From positions 150,897,813-150,961,812 of the forward strand of contig CM076193.1 in NCBI GenBank assembly GCA_038277395.1: a stretch of 64,000 nucleotides of DNA, written 5' to 3'. Source of the DNA: Dryocosmus kuriphilus (Eukaryota > Arthropoda > Insecta > Hymenoptera > Cynipidae). Both the position numbers and the translations under genes were made by a program. A model generated the notes under the pieces. It was not told the origin of the DNA and ran no database searches. It saw only the letters and a list, made by a program, of their open reading frames with translations. Of this stretch, positions 55,691-64,000 are shown piece by piece (positions within the stretch are counted from its first letter, which is position 1; each line of letters begins with the position of its first letter).

Positions 55691-58600
55691 TATAGCATAT
55701 TCTTGTAGGATTTGGAACGACGAATCCGAATTCATCGTCAGAATTTTGATTAAATATAGCGGTCTTTGAGAAAAACGCGTCCAAAGTCGAGGTCTCCTTG
55801 ATCTTCGTTGCTTATCGAACTGCGTACGAGGGTATCATCTTATTTCATAAAAAAAATATATATTTTTGTAGGATTTTGAACGAGGAATCCGAATCCATCG
55901 TCAGAATTTCGATTATATATAGTGGTCTTTGAGAAAAATGCGTCCAAAGTCCAGGTTTCCTTGATCTTCATTGTTTATCGAACTATGTACTGTGGAAATT
56001 ATCTTATTTCATAAAAAAAATAGATATTTTTGTAGGATTTGGAACGAGGAATCGAATCCATCGTCAGAATTTCCATTAAATATAGTGGTCATTGAGAAAA
56101 ACGCGTCCAAAGTCGAGGTCTCCTTGATCTTCGTTGCTTATCGAACTGCGTACGGGGGTATCATCTTATTTCATAAAAAGATACATATTTTTGTAGGATT
56201 TGGCACGAGGATTCCGAATCCATCGTCAGAATTTCGATTAAATATAGTGGTCTTTGAGGAAAACGCGTCCAAAATCGAGGTTTCCTTGATCTTAGTTGTT
56301 TATCGAACTGCGTAGTGTGGATATCATCTTATTTCATAAAAAGATACCTATTTTTGTAGGATTGGCACGAGGATTCCGAATCCATCGTCAGAATTTCGAT
56401 TAAATATAGTGGTCATTGAGAAAAACGCGTCCAAAGTCGAGGTTTCCTTGATCTTAGTTGTTTATCGAACTGCGTAGTGTGGATATCATCTTATTTCATA
56501 AAAAGAATACATATTTTTGTAGGATTTGGAACGAGGAATCCGAATCCATCATCAGAATTTCCATTAAATATAGTGGCCATTGAGAAAAACGTGTCCAAAG
56601 TCCAGGTTTCCTTGATCTTCATTGTGTATCGAACTGCGTACTGTAGATATCATCTTATTTCATAAAGAAAAATACATATTTTTGTAGGATTTGGAACGAG
56701 GAATCCGAATCCATCGTCAGAATTTCGATTAAGTATAGTGGTCATTGAGAAAAACGCGTCCAAAGTCGAGGAAGCAGCGGTTTTCCTTGATCTCCATTGT
56801 TTATCGAACTGTTTACTGTGGATATAATCTCATTTCATAAAAAAATACATATTTTTGTAGGATTTGGAACGAGGAATCCGAATCCATCGTCAGAATTTCG
56901 ATTAAATATAGTGGTCTTTGAGAAAAACGCGTCCAAAGTCGAGGAAACAGCGGTTTACCTTGATCTTCGTTGTTTATCGAACTGTTTACTGTGGATATAA
57001 TCTCATTTCATAAAAAAATACATATTTTTGTAGTATTTGGTACGAGGATTCCGAATCCATCGTCAGAATTTCGATTAAATATAGTGGTCATTGAGAAAAA
57101 CGCGTCCAAAGTCGAGGTTTCCTTGATCTTAGTTGTTTATCGAACTGCGTAGTGTGGATATCATCTTATTTCATAAAAGAATACATATTTTTGTAGGATT
57201 TGGAACGAGGAATCCGAATCCATCATCAGAATTTCCATTAAATATAGTGGCCATTGAGAAAAACGTGTCCAAAGTCCAGGTTTCCTTGATCTTCATTGTG
57301 TATCGAACTGCGTACTGTAGATATCATCTTATTTCATAAAGAAAAATACATATTTTTGTAGGATTTGGAACGAGGAATCCGAATCCATCGTCAGAATTTC
57401 GATTAAATATAGTGGTCATTGAGAAAAACGCGTCCAAAGTCGAGGTTTCCTTGATCTTAGTTGTTTATCGAACTGCGTAGTGTGGATATCATCTTATTTC
57501 ATAAAAGAAATACATATTTTTGTAGGATTTGGAACGAGGAATCCGAATCCATCATCAGAATTTCCATTAAATATAGTGGCCATTGAGAAAAACGTGTCCA
57601 AAGTCCAGGTTTCCTTGATCTTCATTGTGTATCGAACTGCGTACTGTAGATATCATCTTATTTCATAAAGAAAAATACATATTTTTGTAGGATTTGGAAC
57701 GAGGAATCCGAATCCATCGTCAGAATTTCGATTAAGTATAGTGGTCATTGAGAAAAACGCGTCCAAAGTCGAGGAAGCAGCGGTTTTCCTTGATCTCCAT
57801 TGTTTATCGAACTGTTTACTGTGGATATAATCTCATTTCATAAAAAAATACATATTTTTGTAGGATTTGGAACGAGGAATCCGAATCCATCGTCAGAATT
57901 TCGATTAAATATAGTGGTCTTTGAGAAAAACGCGTCCAAAGTCGAGGAAACAGCGGTTTACCTTGATCTTCGTTGTTTATCGAACTGTTTACTGTGGATA
58001 TAATCTCATTTCATAAAAAAATACATATTTTTGTAGTATTTGGTACGAGGATTCCGAATCCATCGTCAGAATTTCGATTAAATATAGTGGTCATTGAGAA
58101 AAACGCGTCCAAAGTCGAGGTTTCCTTGATCTTAGTTGTTTATCGAACTGCGTAGTGTGGATATCATCTTATTTCATAAAAGAATACATATTTTTGTAGG
58201 ATTTGGAACGAGGAATCCGAATCCATCATCAGAATTTCCATTAAATATAGTGGCCATTGAGAAAAACGTGTCCAAAGTCCAGGTTTCCTTGATCTTCATT
58301 GTGTATCGAACTGCGTACTGTAGATATCATCTTATTTCATAAAGAAAAATACATATTTTTGTAGGATTTGGAACGAGGAATCCGAATCCATCGTCAGAAT
58401 TTCGATTAAGTATAGTGGTCATTGAGAAAAAACGCGTCCAAAGTCGAGGAAGCAGCGGTTTTCCTTGATCTCCATTGTTTATCGAACTGTTTACTGTGGA
58501 TATAAAATCTCATTTCATAAAAAAAAATACATATTTTTGTAGGATTTGGAACGAGGAATCCGAATCCATCGTCAGAATTTCGATTAAATATAGTGGTCTT

Positions 58601-61600
58601 TGAGAAAAAACGCGTCCAAAGTCGAGGAAACAGCGGTTTACCTTGATCTTCGTTGTTTATCGAACTGTTTACTGTGGATATAATCTCATTTCATAAAAAA
58701 ATACATATTTTTGTAGTATTTGGTACGAGGATTCCGAATCCATCGTCAGAATTTCGATTAAATATAGTGGTCATTGAGAAAAACGCGTCCAAAGTCGAGG
58801 TTTCCTTGATCTTAGTTGTTTATCGAACTGCGTAGTGTGGATATCATCTTATTTCATAAAAGAATACATATTTTTGTAGGATTTGGAACGAGGAATCCGA
58901 ATCCATCATCAGAATTTCCATTAAATATAGTGGTCATTGAGAAAAACGTGTCCAAAGTCCAGGTTTCCTTGATCTTCATTGTGTATCGAACTGCGTAGTG
59001 TAGATATCATCTTATTTCATAAAAGAATACATATTTTTGTAGGATTTGGAACGAGGAATCCGAATCCATCATCAGAATTTCCATTAGATATAGTGATCAT
59101 TGAGAAAAATGCGTCCAAAGTCGAGGGAATAGCGTTTTTCCTTCATCTTCGTTGTTTATCGAACTGCGTACGGGGGTATCATCGTATTTCATTAAAAAAT
59201 ACATATTTTTGTAGGATTTGGAACGAGGAATCCGAATCCATCGTCAGAATTTCGATTAAGTATAGTGGTCATTGAGAAAAACGCGTCCAAAGTCGAGGAA
59301 GCAGCGGTTTTCCTTGATCTCCATTGTTTATCGAACTGTTTACTGTGGATATAATCTCATTTCATAAAAAAATACATATTTTTGTAGGATTTGGAACGAG
59401 GAATCCGAATCCATCGTCAGAATTTCGATTAAATATAGTGGTCTTTGAGAAAAACGCGTCCAAAGTCGAGGAAACAGCGGTTTACCTTGATCTTCGTTGT
59501 CTATCGAACTGTTTACTGTGGATATAATCTCATTTCATAAAAAAATACATATTTTTGTAGTATTTGGTACGAGGATTCCGAATCCATCGTCAGAATTTCG
59601 ATTAAATATTGGTCTTTGAGAAAAACGCGTCCAAAGTCGAGGAAACAGCGGTTTACCTTGATCTTCGTTGTCTATCGAACTGTTTACTGTGGATATAATC
59701 TCATTTCATAAAAAAATACATATTTTTGTAGTATTTGGTACGAGGAATCCGAATCCATCGTCAGAATTTCGATTAAATATTGGTCTTTGAGAAAAACGCG
59801 TCCAAAGTCGAGGAAACAGCGGTTTACCTTGATCTTCGTTGTCTATCGAACTGTTTACTGTGGATATAATCTCATTTCATAAAAAAATACATATTTTTGT
59901 AGTATTTGGTACGAGGATTCCGAATCCATCGTCAGAATTTCGATTAAATATTGGTCTTTGAGAAAAACGCGTCCAAAGTCGAGGAAACAGCGGTTTACCT
60001 TGATCTTCGTTGTCTATCGAACTGTTTACTGTGGATATAATCTCATTTCATAAAAAAATACATATTTTTGTAGTATTTGGTACGAGGATTCCGAATCCAT
60101 CGTCAGAATTTCGATTAAATATAGTGGTCATTGAGAAAAACGCGTCCAAAGTCGAGGTTTCCTTGATCTTAGTTGTTTATCGAACTGCGTAGTGTGGATA
60201 TCATCTTATTTCATAAAAGAATACATATTTTTGTAGGATTTGGAAGGAGGAATCCGAATCCATCATCAGAATTTCCATTAAATATAGTGGCCATTGAGAA
60301 AAACGTGTCCAAAGTCCAGGTTTCCTTGATCTTCATTGTGTATCGAACTGCGTACTGTAGATATCATCTTATTTCATAAAGAAAAATACATATTTTTGTA
60401 GGATTTGGAACGAGGAATCCGAATCCATCGTCAGAATTTCGATTAAGTATAGTGGTCATTGAGAAAAAACGCGTCCAAAGTCGAGGAAGCAGCGGTTTTT
60501 TCCTTGATCTCCATTGTTTATCGAACTGTTTACTGTGGATATAATCTCATTTCATAAAAAAATACATATTTTTGTAGGATTTGGAACGAGGAATCCGAAT
60601 CCATCGTCAGAATTTCGATTAAATATAGTGGTCTTTGAGAAAAACGCGTCCAAAGTCGAGGAAACAGCGGTTTACCTTGATCTTCGTTGTTTATCGAACT
60701 GTTTACTGTGGATATAATCTCATTTCATAAAAAAAATACATATTTTTGTAGTATTTGGTACGAGGATTCCGAATCCATCGTCAGAATTTCGATTAAATAT
60801 AGTGGTCATTGAGAAAAACGCGTCCAAAGTCGAGGTTTCCTTGATCTTAGTTGTTTATCGAACTGCGTAGTGTGGATATCATCTTATTTCATAAAAGAAT
60901 ACATATTTTTGTAGGATTTGGAACGAGGAATCCGAATCCATCATCAGAATTTCCATTAAATATAGTGGTCATTGAGAAAAACGTGTCCAAAGTCCAGGTT
61001 TCTTCCTTGATCTTCATTGTGTATCGAACTGCGTAGTGTAGATATCATCTTATTTCATAAAAGAATACATATTTTTGTAGGATTTGGAACGAGGAATCCG
61101 AATCCATCATCAGAATTTCCATTAGATATAGTGATCATTGAGAAAAACGCGTCCAAAGTCGAGGGAATAGCGTTTTTCCTTCATCTTCGTTGTTTATCGA
61201 ACTGCGTACGGGGGTATCATCGTATTTCATTAAAAAATACATATTTTTGTAGGATTTGGAACGAGGAATCCAAATCCATCGTCAGAATTTCCATTAGATA
61301 TAGTGATCATTGAGAAAAACGCGTCCAAAGTCGAGGGAATAGCGTTTTTTTTTCCTTCATCTTCGTTGTTTATCGAACTGCGTACGGGGGTATCATCGTA
61401 TTTCATTAAAAAATACATATTTTTGTAGGATTTGGAACGAGGAATCCAAATCCATCGTCAGAATTTCGATTAAATATAGTGGTCTTTGAGAAAAACGCGT
61501 CCAAAGTCGAGATAATCTCATTTCATAAAAAATCATATATTTTTGTAGGATTTGGTAACGTCAGAATTTCGATTAAATATAGTGGTCTTTGAGAAAAACG

Positions 61601-62875
61601 CGTCCAAAGTCGAGGAAACAGCGGTTTACCTTGATCTTCGTTGTTTATCGAACTGTTTTACTGTGGATATAATCTCATTTCATAAAAAAATACATATTTT
61701 TGTAGGATTTGGTACGAAGATTCGTCAGAATTTCGATTAAATATAGTGGTCTTTGAGGAAAACGCGTCCAAAATCGAGGTTTCCTTGATCTTAGTTGTTT
61801 ATCGAACTGCGTAGTGCGGATATCATCTTATTTCATAAAAGAATACATATTTTTGTAGGATTTGGAACGAGGAATCCGAATCCATCATCAGAATTTCCAT
61901 TAGATATAGTGATCATTGAGAAAAATGCGTCCAAAGTCGAGGGGAATAGCGTTTTTCCTTCATCTTCGTTGTTTATCGAACTGCGTACGGGGTTATCATC
62001 TTATTTCATACGAAAAATACATATTTTTGTAGGATTTGGAACGAGGATTCCGAATCCATCGTCAGAATTTCGATTAAATATAGTGGTCTTTGAGGAAAAC
62101 GCGTCCAAAGTCGAGGTTTCCTTGATCTTAGTTGTTTATCGAACTGCGTAGTGCGGATATCATCTTATTTCATAAAAGAATACATATTTTTGTAGGATTT
62201 GGAACGAGGAATCCGAATCCATCATCAGAATTTCCATTAGATATAGTGATCATTGAGAAAAACGCGTCCAAAGTCGAGGGAATAGCGTTTTTCCTTCATC
62301 TTCGTTGTTTATCGAACTGCGTACGGGGTTATCATCTTATTTCATACGAAAAATACATATTTTTGTAGGATTTGGAACGAGGAATCCGATTCCATCGTAA
62401 GAATTTCGATTAAATATAGTGGTCTTTGAGAAAAACGCGTTCAAATTGCAGGTTGCCTTGATCTTCATTATTTATGGAACTATGTACTGTGGATATCATC
62501 TTATTTCATAAAAAATACATAATTTTGCAGGATTTGGGACGAGGAGTCCGAATCCATCATCAGACTTTCGATTAAGTATAGTGGTCATAGGGAAAAAACG
62601 CGTCCAAAGTCGAGAAAACAGCGGTTTTCCTTGATCTCCATTGTTTATCGAGCTGTGTACTGTGGATATCATCTCATTTCATAAAAAGATACATATTTTT
62701 GTAGGTTTTGGCACGAGGATTCCGAATCCATCGTCAGAATTTCAATTAGATATAGCGGTCATTGAGAAAAACGCGTCCAAATTCGAGGGAATATCGGTTT
62801 TCCTTGATCTTCGTTGTTTATCGAACTGCGTGCTGTGGATATCAACTTATTTCATATAAAAATTCATATTTTTGA
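55690..62875 (+). repeat. ~163-bp satellite array with higher-order structure
   Basis: About 43 units contain tttgtaggatttggaacgag, gaatccgaatccatcgtcag, ttgagaaaaacgcgtccaaa, ccttgatcttcgttgtttat and tatcatcttatttcataaa. Basic units are about 163 bp; some carry a 10-base insert (gaaacagcgg, gaagcagcgg or gaatagcg) and are about 173 bp. A six-unit block of 1003 bp is repeated (about 56310-57312, 57313-58315). A third copy lacks two units. Near 59440-60010 a ~170-bp variant is repeated in close succession. Short open frames repeat with the units and are not genes. The edges (55.7-56.3 and 62.4-62.87) are more diverged. Confidence 0.95.
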
Positions 62876-63045
62876 ATAGTTTTGCATTTTGTTTCATAAA
62901 CTTGATACATTCTATTGTTATATTTTGATCAAAAAATCGAATTCGGTTATAATAAATTGAATAACCCTGTGTATCAATGAGAAAACCTTCCAATGTCGAA
63001 TAAAAGTCGAATTTCGGCATTTTTTTCAATACACTCGAACGCTTG
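62830..63045 (+). repeat. Left arm of an inverted repeat flanking the exon island
   Basis: The arm includes cttgatacattctattgtta, attgaataaccctgtgtatc, ttccaatgtcgaa and cggcatttttttcaata. Read backwards it matches 63725-63960. It joins the satellite on its outer side, so the satellite edge is itself part of the mirror. Confidence 0.85.
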
Positions 63046-63392
63046 CTTATAATGTATTCAAAGGTAAGCTATTTTATTGCTATTCGTGTCAATAAAAATT
63101 ATTATTATGTGAAAAAAAAGAAAAAATATAGCATGTAATTAAGACCACTGTGATGTCTAATATTAAAAATGGATCATTTGAAATGAGATGTCGTTCAAAA
63201 GAAATGCATGGACCCATAAAAATACGAAGCGCATATATTCATATAACTAGCAATATTAACTTAAAAAGTAACTCATGTTTGTTTTTTTAAATTCTCTTAG
63301 TGCAATTCAGCTTAACATAAAATAGTATTCTATATACATTCTGGAATGGTGAAATATGTATGTAAGAATTGGTACATTTAAGTCTATTCATT
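63046..63392. other. AT-rich sequence downstream of the gene B exons
   Basis: Probably the 3' flank of the minus-strand exons at 63393-63701. No polyadenylation signal is clear at a fitting distance. No repeat family recognised. Confidence 0.4.
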
Positions 63393-63489
63393 CTATTCAT
63401 CGCTTTCTACAAAAAGTGTTATTAATTCATCGTGAGAATTCATATCTATGATTTCTACATCATCTCCGACATCATCTGTAATCATTCGG
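63393..63489 (-). CDS. Candidate last exon of unrecognised gene B
   Basis: After the acceptor ttcatcttccttgcag one base completes a codon and 31 codons follow to TAG (63395-63393). The sequence is strongly acidic and includes MITDDVGDDVEIIDMNSHDE. It joins the exon at 63561-63701 in phase over a 71-bp intron. The function is unknown to me; acidic C-terminal tails are common in regulatory and transposon-derived proteins, but this is no basis for a name. Confidence 0.55.
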
Positions 63490-63560
63490 CTGCAAGGAAG
63501 ATGAATTATCAAAATCTGTATGAATTTTAAAGTAATTTGAATAAAGTAGCATTTTTTCAC

Positions 63561-63701
63561 TTAATTTGATGAAACTGTGCAACATCAGTAGATACTTTCT
63601 GAGCTTTATAGAATTTCATACGCTTTTTAATTAAAAGTAAAGAAACTTTGGGATCTGACAGAAACACGGCTCTATTAAAGACATCAAGAAATCTGTCTTT
63701 C
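63561..63701 (-). CDS. Candidate internal exon of unrecognised gene B
   Basis: On the minus strand, after atcaattaaacag, 141 bases are open in one frame (46 codons): DRFLDVFNRAVFLSDPKVS, then a basic IKKRMKFYKAQKVSTD stretch. The donor aa|gtgaaa leaves two bases, exactly as the next exon requires. The amphipathic, well-balanced composition contrasts with satellite frames. Upstream, the intron soon enters the mirrored arm and the inverted satellite, so further exons may lie beyond the window or be lost. Confidence 0.55.
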
Positions 63702-63724
63702 CTGTTTAATTGATTTCATCGAAT

Positions 63725-63924
63725 CAGAATTCAAGTTTATTGAAAAAAATGCCGAATTTCGTCTTATATTCGACATTGGAAGGTTTTCTCATTGATACAC
63801 AGTGTTATTCAATTTATTATAACCGATTTAGATTTTTTGATCAAGAAATAACAATAGAATGTATCAACTTTTTGAAACAAAAAGTGAAACTATACAGAAA
63901 TATGAATTTTTTATATGAAATAAG
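63725..63924 (-). repeat. Right arm of the inverted repeat flanking the exon island
   Basis: Reverse complement of 62850-63045 with scattered substitutions. Its open frame (63710-63928) mirrors that of the left arm on the opposite strand, so neither is supported as a gene. Confidence 0.85.
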
Positions 63925-64000
63925 ATGATATCCACAATATGTAGTTCGATGAATATCAAGCGATACGGCTATTCCGTCGACTTTAGACGCGTTTTTCTCA
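63925..64000 (-). repeat. Start of an inverted array of the 163-bp satellite
   Basis: In reverse complement the last 76 bases contain tgagaaaaacgcgtc, ggaatagc and tggatatcatcttatttcat, i.e. satellite text in the opposite direction. The array evidently continues beyond the window. Confidence 0.8.

Noticed and set aside
55971..62859. Many open frames of 60-118 codons (HIFVGFGTRNPNPSSEF type)
   Set aside because: They exist because the satellite unit lacks stops in one frame. Units of 163 and 173 bp are not multiples of three, so no long frame persists.
55690..62875. CRISPR array
   Set aside because: Repeats are long, contiguous and without unique spacers, in a eukaryotic context; this is a satellite.

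Overview
The window looks like repeat-dominated nuclear DNA of an arthropod, most likely an insect; the species cannot be told from the sequence. It is very AT-rich. It has no bacterial gene layout, its short introns carry GT/AG borders, and it holds Tc1-type transposons, a Penelope-like retroelement, an ISXO2-domain transposase fragment, MITE-like inverted repeats and several satellites. I see no intact, confidently identifiable host gene. Most open frames in the satellites are chance products of repeat units.

Layout. 0.4-10.1 kb is one large inverted structure: two arms of about 2.7 kb (0.69-3.47 and 7.38-10.1), each bordered by a GCCGAA-rich block, around a centre holding a broken Tc1 element (5202-6348). 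10.1-14.05 kb is the N-terminal part of an ISXO2-like transposase between one inverted and about nine direct copies of a 322-bp satellite. 14.87-18.8 kb is a second satellite of about 200 bp. 19.08-30.1 kb has copies of a tandem-repeat-bearing element (called repeat B here) in opposite orientations on each side of a 3.5-kb palindrome (22.44-25.99). The palindrome carries long poly-G/poly-C runs and the start of the same transposase. 30.87-32.85 kb is a non-autonomous element with short terminal inverted repeats. 33.33-34.69 kb is a gene-like 5' fragment cut by a second full-length Tc1 element. 36.1-39.2 kb holds a MITE, a 5S-rRNA-derived hairpin and a palindromic element rich in TCAAGGTCA. 41.1-44.9 kb is an 830-bp tandem repeat with tRNA-like modules.

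46.4-51.0 kb holds small minus-strand exons with consistent splice borders, interrupted by two repeat B copies. This is the best candidate for an unrecognised, probably decaying, host gene. 51.23-54.62 kb is a Penelope-like element with reverse transcriptase, GIY-YIG endonuclease and hammerhead-ribozyme motifs in its terminal repeats, broken by frameshifts. 55.69-62.87 kb is a satellite of about 163 bp with a 1003-bp higher-order unit. The array reappears inverted at the right edge, and the loop between holds two further phase-matched minus-strand exons (63393-63701).

The recurring theme is inverted duplication: nearly every repeat family occurs head-to-head, often with a transposon or exon fragment trapped between the arms. 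All family calls come from reading motifs by eye; no database search was possible.
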